Below, in pieces: positions 42,384 to 52,381 of a stretch of 64,000 nucleotides of DNA. Both the position numbers and the translations under genes were made by a program. The first letter of the stretch is position 1. Each line of letters begins with the position of its first letter. Under the pieces are notes generated by a model. It saw nothing but the letters and a program-made list of their open reading frames with translations, did no database searches and was not told the DNA's origin. The stretch comes from Mycolicibacterium sp. BiH015 (GTDB lineage: Bacteria; Actinomycetota; Actinomycetes; Mycobacteriales; Mycobacteriaceae). The stretch spans positions 124,001 through 188,000 of the forward strand of contig NZ_JAQGCZ010000002.1 of assembly GCF_027706845.1 (NCBI RefSeq), given 5' to 3'.

Positions 42384-43752
42384 CGTCGGCCTCTTTCCGG
42401 GGCACAAGTGACGTGTGGGTGACGTATACCGTTGCCGGGACGCGGCGTTCGATGGAGCGGACTTCGGCCGAGAGCGTGCGGATCGGGGGCTTCACATCCT
42501 CGACGAGGTCCGCCGGATCGGCCGGAAGCTCGATGACGACCGAGTCGCCGACCGCGGGCAGCCCTACCGCATGGGCGATGACCATTCCTGAGACGGTTTC
42601 GTAATCGCCGGGGGGAAGACGAAGGTCGAGCATGCGCTCTGCCTCATCGAGCGGGAGGTCGCCGGCGAGCAACCACCCGTCGCCGTCGGCGACAATGTCG
42701 GCGTCGGTGTCGATGTCGTGCTCGTCGTCGATCTCGCCGACCAGTTCCTCGGCCAGATCCTCGATCGTGACGATGCCGGCGACACCGCCGTATTCGTCGA
42801 TGACAACGGCCATTTCGTCGCGACGCCGCTCCAGGTCACGGACGACGTTGGGAAGTGGCAGCGTCTCGGGAACGAAGACGGCGGGCCGGCAGTGTTGGCC
42901 GGCCGTGTCGGTCGGCGAGACCGAGCCCAGCAGATCGTGCAGATGGATCACGCCCACCACATCGTCTCGGTCCGTGGCCGTGACGGGGTAGCGGGTGTGC
43001 CCGGACGCCATGCGCTGCAGCACCTTGGACACGGGCTCGTCGGCGGGCACGGTATCCACCCGGGAGCGCGGGATCATCGCGTGTTCGGCTGTGCTGGTGG
43101 GAAAGTCGAGGATACGGTCCAGCAGGGCGGAAAGCTCACGCGGGATTTCACCGGCGTCGCGCGAGGCTGTCACGATGTGCTGGAGATCGCGCGGTGTGGC
43201 GGAGTGTTCGACGTCGTGCACCGGTTCGATGCGCAGGGCGCGCAGCAGCAGGTTCGACGACTGATCGAACAGCCAGATCAGCCACCCGAACAGTTTCAGG
43301 TAGATCGTCGTCGACATCGCCAGCCAGCGGGCGAGAGGTTCCGGCCGCGCAATGGCCAGATTCTTCGGGAACAGCTCTCCGAACAGCATCTGCACGATCG
43401 TCGACACGCCGATGGCGACCACGCCGCCGATCCCGACCACGACGGCCGTCGGGATGCCGGTGTCACCGAGGATCACCTCGAACCCGCGACCGATCAGCGG
43501 CTCGGCGACGTAGCCGACGAGCAGACCCGTGACGGTGATGCCCAGCTGGGCGCCCGAGAGCATGAACGAGGTGCGACGGGTGACGGTCAAGGCGCGCGCA
43601 GAGGCGGAATCACCCGCTTCGGCACGCGCTTTGAGCCGGGACCGGTCCACGGCCATGTAGGCGAATTCCTGCGCGACGAAGTATCCCGTCAGCACGGTGA
43701 TCAGAAAGACGACGATAAAGCCAGCGAGAATTCCGAGAACGGCGGTCAGCAC
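42376..43752 (-). CDS. CNNM/CorC-type membrane protein with CBS and transporter-associated domains
   Basis: This 458-residue protein has a DUF21/CNNM membrane domain ([19 protein letters not shown] near residue 30, [16 protein letters not shown] near residue 125), two CBS domains (about 215-345, with [24 protein letters not shown] at the end) and a CorC_HlyC domain (about 365-440). It is the longer member of the pair. Ion export or sensing is the family-level expectation. The start ATG at 43752 is clear; 92 nt without features separate it from the amidase gene. Confidence 0.84.
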   Translation of the reverse strand: MLTAVLGILAGFIVVFLITVLTGYFVAQEFAYMAVDRSRLKARAEAGDSASARALTVTRRTSFMLSGAQLGITVTGLLVGYVAEPLIGRGFEVILGDTGIPTAVVVGIGGVVAIGVSTIVQMLFGELFPKNLAIARPEPLARWLAMSTTIYLKLFGWLIWLFDQSSNLLLRALRIEPVHDVEHSATPRDLQHIVTASRDAGEIPRELSALLDRILDFPTSTAEHAMIPRSRVDTVPADEPVSKVLQRMASGHTRYPVTATDRDDVVGVIHLHDLLGSVSPTDTAGQHCRPAVFVPETLPLPNVVRDLERRRDEMAVVIDEYGGVAGIVTIEDLAEELVGEIDDEHDIDTDADIVADGDGWLLAGDLPLDEAERMLDLRLPPGDYETVSGMVIAHAVGLPAVGDSVVIELPADPADLVEDVKPPIRTLSAEVRSIERRVPATVYVTHTSLVPRKEADDE

Positions 43753-43844
43753 GTGACCGCCTCGGGTCTATGAGGTTGCATCGAGTCCTTGTTCGCAGAT
43801 AACGGCGTCGTCGACCACTGTACCGACGCGGCGACAGTGCTCGA

Positions 43845-45314
43845 TTACAGTGCCGGCACGCGGTCCATCCACGGCACCGCTTCTTCGAGCTGACCGGCCA
43901 GCCGGAGCAGGAGCGCTTCGCCCGACAACGGGGCCACGAACTGGACCCCGAGTGGCAGGCCGTCCGACGTCTGATGCAGCGGCAGCGAAATAGCCGGACG
44001 CCCAGTCAAATTCGCCAGCTGGGTGTACGGAACCCAGCCGAGATTGTCGTCGACCATGTCGTCGACGATCTTCGTGTACCGCAGGAAACGCGCGGTCCGC
44101 GTCTTGAGCAACACGTCCGACCCGCGCTGCAGAAGCTCGGGCAGGTCGAACTCGCCGATCTTCGGCGGGGGTGTCGCCAATGTCGGTGTCAGCAAGAGGT
44201 CATAGCGTTCAAAGAACGTCGTCAGTCTGCGCGTGTGCTCGTGGCGGCGCGCAACGGCATCGATGTAGTCGACGCTGGACGTCGCCCGGCCCAGGGCCGC
44301 CATGATGAGGGTGTCCCGTTCGAAACCGTCGTCTCCTGCCCCGGAAATCCGCTTGGTCTCCTCGACCTGCCAGGCGAGGGTGGCGAACCAGGTGAGCAGG
44401 AAGTCCCGCGCGAGCGCCGCGTCGTCGAACGGCGCCTCCGGTAATTCCTCGACGACGTGACCGAGCTCGGTCAACGCCTGCGTGGCCGCCTCCACCGCGG
44501 CATACGCCTCGCGATGCGGGTCCGGGGTGATCGCCGAGGGAACCCGGACGCCGATCCGGAGCTTTCCGGGATCCTGCCCGACGAAGGAGGCGAACGCCGA
44601 TTCGGGGAGCGCGGGAACATAGGGACCACCGGGTTCGCCGCCGCAGAGGACGTCGAGCATCGCCGCCGTGTCGCGCACGGACCTCGACACGACGCCGTCG
44701 ACTGCCGCGCCGTGCATCGGCTCGCCGGCCGAGGGACCCGACGGGGTCAACCCGCGGCTCGGCTTGAGGCCCACGAGCCCGCAGCATCCCGCCGGAATCC
44801 GGATGGAGCCGCCGCCGTCGCTGGCGCCCGCGCACGGCACAATGCCCGCCGCGACGGCGGCTGCGGCGCCGCCAGACGATCCGCCCGGAGAGCGCGACAG
44901 ATCCCACGGGTTGCGCGTCGGACCCCAGACCACCGGTTCGGTGATGCCCTTCGCCCCGAACTCGGGCGTGTTCGTCTTGCCGAAGATGACCAGGCCGGCG
45001 TCGATCCAGCGTTGTACGACCGTCGCGTGCTCGGCTGCGGGCGTCGAGGTCAGCGCGCGCGAACCCGACGAGGTGGGAAGCCCTGCATAGTCCTGTCCGA
45101 GATCTTTGATGAGGAACGGCACGCCGGCGAACGGGCCCGCGAGATCCGCAGTCGGCGATGCCGGAACGTCGCGCACGATCGCGTTGATGCGGGGGTTCAC
45201 CTCGGCTGCGCGTTCGCGCGCCAACGCGAGAAGCTCATCCGCTGTCACCTCTTTGTCGGCGACCAGCTTCGCCAACCCGGTGGCATCGAACGTGCGGTAC
45301 TCGGTGAAATCCAT
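43845..45314 (-). CDS. Amidase-signature family hydrolase
   Basis: This 489-residue enzyme shows the Ser-cisSer-Lys triad context: the Lys in PFLIKDLG near residue 75, GGSSGGAAAAVAAGIVP with the cis-Ser near residue 150, and the nucleophile region ASDGGGSIRIPAGCCG near residue 173. It hydrolyses an amide of unknown identity. The ATG at 45314 is preceded, 7 nt away, by TACTGT on the minus strand (45321-45326), which suggests a leaderless message. The longer in-frame start at 45389 is therefore unlikely. It is divergent from the FGGY kinase gene. Confidence 0.86.
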   Translation of the reverse strand: MDFTEYRTFDATGLAKLVADKEVTADELLALARERAAEVNPRINAIVRDVPASPTADLAGPFAGVPFLIKDLGQDYAGLPTSSGSRALTSTPAAEHATVVQRWIDAGLVIFGKTNTPEFGAKGITEPVVWGPTRNPWDLSRSPGGSSGGAAAAVAAGIVPCAGASDGGGSIRIPAGCCGLVGLKPSRGLTPSGPSAGEPMHGAAVDGVVSRSVRDTAAMLDVLCGGEPGGPYVPALPESAFASFVGQDPGKLRIGVRVPSAITPDPHREAYAAVEAATQALTELGHVVEELPEAPFDDAALARDFLLTWFATLAWQVEETKRISGAGDDGFERDTLIMAALGRATSSVDYIDAVARRHEHTRRLTTFFERYDLLLTPTLATPPPKIGEFDLPELLQRGSDVLLKTRTARFLRYTKIVDDMVDDNLGWVPYTQLANLTGRPAISLPLHQTSDGLPLGVQFVAPLSGEALLLRLAGQLEEAVPWMDRVPAL

Positions 45315-45403
45315 CAGCTCACAGTAGGCGTGTTGTGTTCGGCGCCGAACAAGAGATTCCCTATCGCAGAAACCGCCCGGCGCGGCCACCGTAGGCTTGC
45401 CGC

Positions 45404-46885
45404 ATGGACGTGCTGCTCGGCATCGATATGGGAACGGGGAGCACCAAGGGCGTCCTGGTGGATGCCACGGGCACCGTACTCGCCACCGAGACGATGCCGC
45501 ACAGCATGAGCCTGCCGCGAGCCGGCTGGGCTGAGGTCGACGCCGAAGAGTTGTGGTGGCGCGAGGTGTGCTTGATCAGCTCGACCCTGACCAGCCGCAT
45601 GCCGGCGAATGCGTCGCTGGCAGCGATGTGCGTCAGCGGTGTCGGGCCGTGCCTGGTGCTCTGCGACGACGACCTTCGGCCGCTGCGTCCGGCAATCCTG
45701 TACGGCATCGACACCCGAGCTGCGGCCGAAATCGATTCTCTCACAAGGGAGTTCGGTGCCGAACAGATTCAGGACAAGGCCGGCACCGTATTGTCGAGTC
45801 AGGCGGTGGGCCCCAAGATCGAGTGGGTACGCCGACACGAGCCGCACGTCTTCGAACGCGCGACGCGGTGGTTCGGGTCGAATTCCTACATCACCGCCAA
45901 GCTCACGGGTGAATATGTGCTCGACCATCACACCGCCAGCCAGTGCGATCCCCTCTACCTCACCCGGGAATTCACGTGGAACGAGCCGTGGGCGCACCGC
46001 ATCTGCGGGCATCTCCCCCTTCCCCGGTTGGTGTGGCCCAGCGACGTCGTGGGAACCGTCACCGCGGCCGCCGCCGATGCGACCGGCGTGCCGGCGGGCA
46101 CGCCGGTGACGGCAGGCACCGTCGACGCATACTCGGAGGCGTTCTCCGTGGGTGTGCGCCAGCCGGGTGATCAGATGCTGATGTACGGCTCGACGATGTT
46201 CCTGGTTCAGGTCATCGGCGAGTACCACAGCGATCCGACGCTGTGGACAACCGCTGGTGTCGAGCACGGCAGCCTCGCGCTGGCCGCCGGGACGTCGACG
46301 GCGGGAAGTCTGATCGGCTGGCTGCAGGGCGTCACCGGCGACGCCTCCTTCGACGACCTGATGGCCGAGGCGCAGGGGGTGCCGCCGGGCAGTGAGGGGT
46401 TGCTGGTGGTGCCCTACCTCGCCGGGGAGCGCACGCCGGTTTTCGACCCGCAGGCCAGGGGGGTGGTGGCCGGACTGACGTTGCGGCACAACAGAGGTCA
46501 CCTGTTCCGCGCCGCCTACGAGGGCATCTCGTTCGGCATCCGCCAGATCCTGGAGCGCTTCGATGACGCCCACACCGGCAATCGGACCGTGGCGGTCGGC
46601 GGTGGCCTGCGCAGTCCCATCTGGGCCCAAGCCGTCAGCGACATCACCGGGCGAACTCAGCTCGTACCCGAACAGGCCATCGGTGCCAGCTTCGGCGATG
46701 CGCTGCTGGCGGCCATCGGCGTGGGATTGGTTCCGCCAGAGACGGATTGGGCGCGCATCGCCTATGAGATCACACCGGATCCGTGCAATCGGGAACTCTA
46801 CGACGACCTGTACGCCACCTGGCGTGAACTCTACCCCGCAACCCGGCAGCAGGTCCATCGCCTGTCGGCGATCGACACCGCGTAG
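45404..46885 (+). CDS. FGGY-family carbohydrate kinase
   Basis: This 493-residue sugar kinase begins with the phosphate-1 motif LLGIDMGTGSTKGVLVD and ends with the adenosine-motif region VAVGGGLRSPIWAQAVSDITG; GTSTAGSLIGWLQ lies near residue 305. FGGY kinases phosphorylate pentuloses, polyols or related sugars. A TAGGCT box at 45392-45397 lies 7 nt before the ATG, so the transcript is probably leaderless. It converges on the SDR gene, 1 nt apart. Its position beside the polyol genes suggests a role in the same catabolism, but the substrate cannot be read from sequence. Confidence 0.85.
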   Translation: MDVLLGIDMGTGSTKGVLVDATGTVLATETMPHSMSLPRAGWAEVDAEELWWREVCLISSTLTSRMPANASLAAMCVSGVGPCLVLCDDDLRPLRPAILYGIDTRAAAEIDSLTREFGAEQIQDKAGTVLSSQAVGPKIEWVRRHEPHVFERATRWFGSNSYITAKLTGEYVLDHHTASQCDPLYLTREFTWNEPWAHRICGHLPLPRLVWPSDVVGTVTAAAADATGVPAGTPVTAGTVDAYSEAFSVGVRQPGDQMLMYGSTMFLVQVIGEYHSDPTLWTTAGVEHGSLALAAGTSTAGSLIGWLQGVTGDASFDDLMAEAQGVPPGSEGLLVVPYLAGERTPVFDPQARGVVAGLTLRHNRGHLFRAAYEGISFGIRQILERFDDAHTGNRTVAVGGGLRSPIWAQAVSDITGRTQLVPEQAIGASFGDALLAAIGVGLVPPETDWARIAYEITPDPCNRELYDDLYATWRELYPATRQQVHRLSAIDTA

Positions 46886-46886
46886 C

Positions 46887-47678
46887 TCAGCCCATCGTGT
46901 AACCGCCGTCGACGGGTATGTCGACGCCGTTGATCATGCTGGCCGCATCGGAGGCCAACCACACCACCGTGTCGGAGACCTCGCGGGGAACTGCGAAGCG
47001 GCCGAGTGGAATTCGGGCGAGCATCGGGCGGGCTTTCTCTTCCTCGCCCCACACCCGTTGGCCCATCTCGGTGAGTACGACCGTCGGGCACACCGAATTG
47101 GCGCGGATACCGTGTGGTCCCAGTTCACGGGCAAGAACCTTGGTCGCCATCACGAGGCCGGCTTTGGACACGCAGTACGCGTAGTGATCGGGTAGGGGGG
47201 CCAGTGCGGCGGCCGAGGCCACGTTCACGATCGCGCCTCCGGTGCCCTGCTCGGCCATCGCCGCCCCGACTGCCGCCGCGAGTAGTGCGGGCGTACGGAG
47301 ATTGACCGCGATGGTGGCGTCGAAGAGCGCGGGGTCGGTGTCCACGACCGGCTGGGGATGGGAGATACCGGCGTTGTTGACCAGCACGTCCAGCCCCCCG
47401 AACACGGCACCTGCCTCCTGCGCCAGCCGCTCCGGTCCGTCTGGCTGCGCCAGATCCATCGCGACGGAGGCGACTTCGACCCCGTAGGTACCTGTGAGTC
47501 CGTCTCGAGCGGCACGCAGTTCGTCGATGTCGCGGCCGCTGAGCACCAGGTTGGCCCCCGCCGCGGCGAACGCTCGGGCGATGTCTGCGCCGATGCCTTT
47601 GGTCGCACCGGTGATCAGTGCGCGCTTGCCGTCGAGTCGAAGCGCAGCCGCGGGATGCGCGGCGGCCAAGGTGCTCAC
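46887..47678 (-). CDS. Short-chain dehydrogenase/reductase, probably polyol dehydrogenase
   Basis: This 263-residue classical SDR has the cofactor motif TGATKGIG near residue 24, NNAG near residue 102, the catalytic YxxxK (YCVSK) near residue 168 and the C-terminal NGVDIPVDGGYTMG. It is similar in layout to the SDR near 61.5 kb. The GTG start follows the SorC gene by 12 nt with an AAGGA site, so regulator and SDR form one unit, divergent from the eltD-like operon. Oxidation of a sugar alcohol to a ketose is inferred from context. Confidence 0.82.
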   Translation of the reverse strand: MSTLAAAHPAAALRLDGKRALITGATKGIGADIARAFAAAGANLVLSGRDIDELRAARDGLTGTYGVEVASVAMDLAQPDGPERLAQEAGAVFGGLDVLVNNAGISHPQPVVDTDPALFDATIAVNLRTPALLAAAVGAAMAEQGTGGAIVNVASAAALAPLPDHYAYCVSKAGLVMATKVLARELGPHGIRANSVCPTVVLTEMGQRVWGEEEKARPMLARIPLGRFAVPREVSDTVVWLASDAASMINGVDIPVDGGYTMG

Positions 47679-47690
47679 GTGAGGGGTCCT

Positions 47691-48701
47691 TCAGGTGTCG
47701 GTGTCGGCGGTCACGGTCTGCAGGATGGCGGCCGCCGTCGACGGATCGGTCACCAGCTGGTTGAAGTAGCCACCGCGGGCGCCCGCGATGATCGAGTCGA
47801 CCTTGTCGATACCGACCGCCACCGCGATGGTCACCGGCACTTGGCGCAGCGCCTCCAGCTCGACTGCGATCAGGCGGTCGTGTCCTTCGAATGGAACCTC
47901 GGCACCGGCGCGGTCATAGAAGCGCGAGCACACGTCGCCGACCGCCGCGCGCAGCGAATCCGAGTGAGTCGGCACGAAGCGGGGGATGTCCGACCGCATC
48001 AAGGGCGGTGCGCCGACGCCCATCAGCGCACACCGTGCCCGCGGCCACAAGTGCAGCACGCGTTGGATGCTCGGGTCGTTCAGTAGCGAGGGATAGAGGT
48101 CCGGTCCTGGAAGTGCCGGCGCGAAAAGGTAATTGGGTCTGCCGCCGATGCGGTTGGCGATCAGCCGCGTGATCTCGTTGGTCTGATACCACTCTTCGGG
48201 TTGGTCGTTGCCGCCGACGGTCGGTGCGACCTGGACCCCGGGCAGTGAGACCAGGTCGTACTGACCGACCTCGTACACGGTCCGTCCCGACGACACCAAC
48301 AGGACGTCGCCGGGGAGCAGCTCCGCTGCCGAGAGCGCACGTCCCACCGCGGGTGCCAGCGCGGCGCCCATGACGTCGACGACCGTCCGGCCTGGACCGG
48401 GATTGGGCATTTGATGGCAGAGGAAGACCGTGGTGATCGACAGCGCCCGGGCCAATCGCTCAGCCAGTTCGCTGTGGGCGACCTCGTCCGGTGGGACGAC
48501 CTCGATGCGCACGATGCCCTGGCGTTTCGCCTCGGCGAGAAGGCGGCTCACCGTCGCGCGACTGGTCCCGAGTTGCGCCGCGACCTCGGCCTGCGTGGCT
48601 TCTTCGGTGTAGTACAGCCGCGCAGCGGTGTAGAGGAGCGACGCCGGGAAGTGCCCGGCGTCAGTGTCACTGGAGGACCCGTCGACGCCGGTCGGCGGCA
48701 T
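47691..48701 (-). CDS. SorC/DeoR-type sugar-responsive regulator
   Basis: This 336-residue regulator has an N-terminal helix-turn-helix (residues about 20-65: EEATQAEVAAQLGTSRATVSRLLAEAKRQG) and a large C-terminal sugar-phosphate-binding domain of the SorC class, including LLVSSGRTVYEVG and ALMGVGAPP. The ATG at 48701 gives the usual length; an extension to 48821 would run into the operator region. It is divergent from the eltD-like operon and should control it in response to a polyol-derived phosphate. SorC proteins can activate or repress. Confidence 0.86.
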   Translation of the reverse strand: MPPTGVDGSSSDTDAGHFPASLLYTAARLYYTEEATQAEVAAQLGTSRATVSRLLAEAKRQGIVRIEVVPPDEVAHSELAERLARALSITTVFLCHQMPNPGPGRTVVDVMGAALAPAVGRALSAAELLPGDVLLVSSGRTVYEVGQYDLVSLPGVQVAPTVGGNDQPEEWYQTNEITRLIANRIGGRPNYLFAPALPGPDLYPSLLNDPSIQRVLHLWPRARCALMGVGAPPLMRSDIPRFVPTHSDSLRAAVGDVCSRFYDRAGAEVPFEGHDRLIAVELEALRQVPVTIAVAVGIDKVDSIIAGARGGYFNQLVTDPSTAAAILQTVTADTDT

Positions 48702-48738
48702 TGGCTGCGCGGACCGGGGCACCTGACGAGTATGACAC

Positions 48739-48809
48739 TGAACACCTGCTCGCGAACATAATTTCTCTGAACAGATGTTCTGGACATATGTGCACAGCAG
48801 CGTTAATGT
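48739..48809 (+). promoter_or_regulatory. SorC operator cluster and eltD promoter
   Basis: TGAACA half-sites start at 48739 and 48768, with CGAACA at 48753, about 15 bp apart. The last forms a palindrome, GAACAGATGTTC (48769-48780). Directly after it comes TGGACA (48781-48786), 17 nt, and TAATGT (48804-48809), a good promoter for the rightward operon. The helically phased sites just upstream of the -35 box would suit a SorC protein acting on both divergent genes. Confidence 0.6.
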
Positions 48810-48882
48810 GACTGCAACCACACCTTGCCAGTCGTGTGATCGGCCGAATTCGAACAGTGCGCCGCAGCTGAAGGAGTCACAG

Positions 48883-49971
48883 ATGCCCGAACAGATCCCC
48901 GAGAAGATGCAGGCCGTGGTGTGCCATGGACCGCACGACTACCGGTTGGAGGATGTGGCTGTTCCGCAGCGGGGCCCCGGCGAGGCCCTCGTCAAGGTGG
49001 AAGCGGTCGGGATCTGCGCCAGCGACCTCAAGTGCTACCACGGCGCGGCCAAATTCTGGGGCGACGAGAACCGCCCGGCATGGGCCGAGACCATGGTCAT
49101 TCCCGGACACGAGTTCGTCGGGCGCGTCGTCGCACTCGACGACGAAGCCGCGCAGCGCTGGGGGATCGCGGTCGGTGACCGCGTCGTATCGGAGCAGATC
49201 GTGCCGTGCTGGAAATGCCGCTTCTGCAAGCGGGGTCAGTACCACATGTGCCAGCCGCACGACCTGTACGGGTTCAAGCGTCGCACCCCGGGAGCAATGG
49301 CCAGCTACATGGTCTATCCGGCAGATGCGTTGGTGCACAAGGTCTCTGATGACGTGGCCCCGCACCACGCGGCTTTCGCCGAGCCCCTTTCGTGTTCGCT
49401 GCATGCCGTGGAACGTGCCCAGATCCTGTTCGAAGACGTGGTCGTCGTCGCCGGTTGCGGGCCGATCGGGCTCGGCATGATCGCAGGCGCCAAAGCGAAG
49501 AACCCGATGCACGTGATCGCCCTCGACATGGCTCCCGAGAAACTCGAACTCGCGAAGCGCTGCGGAGCCGACATGACGATCAACATCGCCGAGCAGGACG
49601 CCGTCGCCATCGTCAAGGATCTGACCGGCGGCTACGGCGCCGACGTGTACCTCGAAGGCACCGGACACACATCGGCGGTGCCGCAGGGGCTCAACCTGCT
49701 TCGCAAGCTCGGTCGCTACGTCGAGTACGGCGTCTTCGGCAGCGACGCCACCGTGGACTGGAGCATCATCAGCGACGACAAGGAGTTGGACGTCCTCGGC
49801 GCGCACCTCGGTCCGTATTGCTGGCCGGCGGCAATCAAGATGATCGAGTCCGGCGTGCTGCCGATGAACGAGATCTGTACGCACCAGTTACCGCTGACCG
49901 AGTTCCAGAAGGGCCTCGACCTGGTTGCCAGCGGCAAAGAGTCGGTGAAGGTCTCCCTGATCCCCGCGTAA
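48883..49971 (+). CDS. eltD: Erythritol/L-threitol dehydrogenase (EltD-like), zinc MDR family
   Basis: This 362-residue medium-chain dehydrogenase has the catalytic zinc Cys45 (GICASDLK), GHE near residue 76 and a structural zinc loop C109, C112, C115, C123 (CWKCRFCKRGQYHMC). NAD binds at VVVAGCGPIGLGMIAG. It is very close, as I recall it, to M. smegmatis EltD, reported to oxidise erythritol and L-threitol to erythrulose. The ATG at 48883 follows an AAGGAG site; a longer start at 48775 would overlap the promoter. It is the first gene of the importer-kinase-isomerase operon. Confidence 0.85.
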   Translation: MPEQIPEKMQAVVCHGPHDYRLEDVAVPQRGPGEALVKVEAVGICASDLKCYHGAAKFWGDENRPAWAETMVIPGHEFVGRVVALDDEAAQRWGIAVGDRVVSEQIVPCWKCRFCKRGQYHMCQPHDLYGFKRRTPGAMASYMVYPADALVHKVSDDVAPHHAAFAEPLSCSLHAVERAQILFEDVVVVAGCGPIGLGMIAGAKAKNPMHVIALDMAPEKLELAKRCGADMTINIAEQDAVAIVKDLTGGYGADVYLEGTGHTSAVPQGLNLLRKLGRYVEYGVFGSDATVDWSIISDDKELDVLGAHLGPYCWPAAIKMIESGVLPMNEICTHQLPLTEFQKGLDLVASGKESVKVSLIPA

Positions 49972-49989
49972 TCGAAGGGTCGTTCGGCG

Positions 49990-51414
49990 ATGAATCGTTT
50001 CACACCATCGGGTCCGCGGATGACGCGGCGAGAGATGTTGGCCGCGTTGGGTGTTGCCGGCGCGGCAGCCGCCAGCCTGCCCGTCCTCTCGGCGTGCGGC
50101 GTCGGCGGCAAGGCCACCGCGCCCAATGGGGCCTCGGAGGTCAGCGGCGGATTCGACTGGCGCAAGGCGTCGGGTTCGACGATCAACATCCTGCAGACAC
50201 CGCACCCGTACCAGAAGTCCTACCAGCCACTGCTGTCCGAGTTCACCGACCTCACCGGGATCACCGTCAACGTCGACCTTGTCCCGGAGGCCGACTATTT
50301 CACCAAGCTCAACACCGAGCTCGCCGGCGGATCGGGTAAGCACGACGCATTCATGCTCGGCGCCTACTTCATCTGGCAATACGGTCCCCCGGGCTGGGTC
50401 GAGGACCTGAACCCGTGGCTACAGAACAGCTCGGCCACCAACGCCGAGTACGACTTCGAGGACATCTTCGAAGGGCTGCGCACCTCGACCCGGTGGGATT
50501 TCACCCTCGGCAATCCGCTCGGCACCGGCGGACAGTGGGCGATCCCATGGGGATTCGAAAACAACGTGGTGGCCTACAACAAGGCCTACTTCGACCAGCG
50601 CGGCATCACCAGGTTGCCCGACAACCTCGACGACTTCATCCAGTTGGCCGTCGACCTGACCGATCGTGCCGAGAACCGTTACGGCATCTCGACCCGCGGA
50701 TCGAAGTCGTGGGCCACCATCCATCCCGGGTTCATGACGCAGTACACCCGCCAGGGAGCCGTCGACTACACCTGGAACGGTTCGGAACTCGTCGCCGAGA
50801 TGGACAGCGACCAGGCGATCGACTTCACCAGGAAGTGGATCGAGATGCAGCACAAGGCGGGCCCGACGTCCTGGACGACTTACGACTACCCCAACGCCAC
50901 CGGTGATCTGGGCGACGGCAAGGCAATGATGGTGTTCGACGCCGACAGTGCGACCTACCCCAAGAACAAGCCGGGCGCCAGCAAGGAGGCCGGCAAGCTG
51001 GGGTGGTACGCCGGACCCGCGGGGCCCGACGGCAACTACAAGACCAATCTGTGGACCTGGAGTTGGGCGATGAGCGCCAACTCGCGCAACAAGCTGCCGG
51101 CCTGGTTGTTCATTCAGTGGGCCACCGGCAAGGAATCGATGAACAAGGCCGTCGAAGGCGGTACGTATGCCGATCCCGTGCGTAAGTCGGTGTTCGACAC
51201 CACCTTCAAGCGGATCGCGGCGGACCAGTTCGGTTACCTCGAAGCCTTCGAAACCGTGATCGGCGAGTCCAAGATCCAATTCACGCCGCAAAAGAAGTTC
51301 TTCGACACCACGCAGAACTGGGCGGTGGCGCTGCAGGACATCTACGGCGGCGACGACGCGGCCACCCGGCTACGCAGCCTGGCCAAGACCAACACCTCGA
51401 AGGTCAACCTCTAG
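49990..51414 (+). CDS. Polyol ABC transporter substrate-binding lipoprotein
   Basis: This 474-residue extracellular binding protein of the large family-1 type has a twin-arginine signal (TRREMLAALGVAG) followed by a lipobox LSAC near residue 35, so it may leave by the Tat route before lipidation. The rest shows a periplasmic sugar-binding fold (TPHPYQKSYQPLLSEFTDLTG, IPWGFENNVVAYNKAYFDQRG). It follows the dehydrogenase by 18 nt and precedes two permeases. A tetritol ligand is inferred from the operon. Confidence 0.88.
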   Translation: MNRFTPSGPRMTRREMLAALGVAGAAAASLPVLSACGVGGKATAPNGASEVSGGFDWRKASGSTINILQTPHPYQKSYQPLLSEFTDLTGITVNVDLVPEADYFTKLNTELAGGSGKHDAFMLGAYFIWQYGPPGWVEDLNPWLQNSSATNAEYDFEDIFEGLRTSTRWDFTLGNPLGTGGQWAIPWGFENNVVAYNKAYFDQRGITRLPDNLDDFIQLAVDLTDRAENRYGISTRGSKSWATIHPGFMTQYTRQGAVDYTWNGSELVAEMDSDQAIDFTRKWIEMQHKAGPTSWTTYDYPNATGDLGDGKAMMVFDADSATYPKNKPGASKEAGKLGWYAGPAGPDGNYKTNLWTWSWAMSANSRNKLPAWLFIQWATGKESMNKAVEGGTYADPVRKSVFDTTFKRIAADQFGYLEAFETVIGESKIQFTPQKKFFDTTQNWAVALQDIYGGDDAATRLRSLAKTNTSKVNL

Positions 51415-51425
51415 GAGCCTGCCAC

Positions 51426-52379
51426 ATGACAACTCAGACCCAGGCACCGACGACTTCGCCTGAGCAGCCTGCCAGGACCGCCGGACGCGATCTGCCGGAA
51501 GTGCCCACGTGGCGCCGAAAGCTTCGGCCCTACCTGCTGTCAATCCCGGCGGTCGTCATCGTCATCGGGATCCTCTACCCGTTCGCGGTGGGCGCCTACT
51601 ATGCGTTCCTCAACTACGCCGCGGTCAACCCCGATCCGCACTTCGTGTGGTTCCAGAACTTCGCCTCCGTCCTCGGCGACCAGGTGTTCTGGAAGAGCGT
51701 CCAGGTCACCGCCGTCTTCGCGCTACTGGCCACCACCATCGAGACGGTGCTCGGCGTCGGGCTGGCGCTCCTGCTCAACCGTTCGTCGATCATCGGCAAG
51801 ATCTTCGAGAAGGTGTTGATCCTGCCGCTCATGATCGCGCCGGTGATCGCGGGCGTCATCTGGAAACTCATGTTCAACCCGCAATTCGGCATTCTCAATC
51901 ACGTTCTGGGCCTTGGGAACACATTCGACTGGCTGTCGGCGGGCAACGCGCTGTTCTCGGTCATCCTGGTCGACATCTGGATCTTCACTCCCTTCGTGGC
52001 GATCCTGGTGCTCGCGGGAATCCGGTCACTGCCCCGTGAACCGTTCGAAGCCTCGGAAGTCGACGGTGCCGGCTGGTTTTACATGTTCCGCAAGCTCATG
52101 CTGCCGATGCTGTGGCCGTACATTCTGGTGGCGGTCATCTTCCGGTTCATGGACAACCTCAAGGTGTTCGACCACATCTACGTCCTCACCGCGGGCGGGC
52201 CCGGCGTCGCGACCCGCACACTGCAGATCGGGGCGTTCGAGGACTCCATCATCAACCTGGACTACTCCCGCGGCAGCACTTACATGCTGCTGCTCTGGAT
52301 CATCGTGTTCATCACCGCGCGCTACCTGGTCAGCGTGCTCGGCAAGGCGCAGCGTCGGGCTGCCGGAGCGGAGTCTTGA
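51426..52379 (+). CDS. ABC sugar permease (MalF-type)
   Basis: This 317-residue membrane protein has six helices and the EAA loop EASEVDGAGWFYMFRKLMLP near residue 205. The first 45 residues are polar. It is the MalF/UgpA-type half of a carbohydrate uptake-1 importer. It starts 11 nt after the binding protein and is followed at once by the MalG-type partner. Confidence 0.9.
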   Translation: MTTQTQAPTTSPEQPARTAGRDLPEVPTWRRKLRPYLLSIPAVVIVIGILYPFAVGAYYAFLNYAAVNPDPHFVWFQNFASVLGDQVFWKSVQVTAVFALLATTIETVLGVGLALLLNRSSIIGKIFEKVLILPLMIAPVIAGVIWKLMFNPQFGILNHVLGLGNTFDWLSAGNALFSVILVDIWIFTPFVAILVLAGIRSLPREPFEASEVDGAGWFYMFRKLMLPMLWPYILVAVIFRFMDNLKVFDHIYVLTAGGPGVATRTLQIGAFEDSIINLDYSRGSTYMLLLWIIVFITARYLVSVLGKAQRRAAGAES

Positions 52380-52381
52380 AA

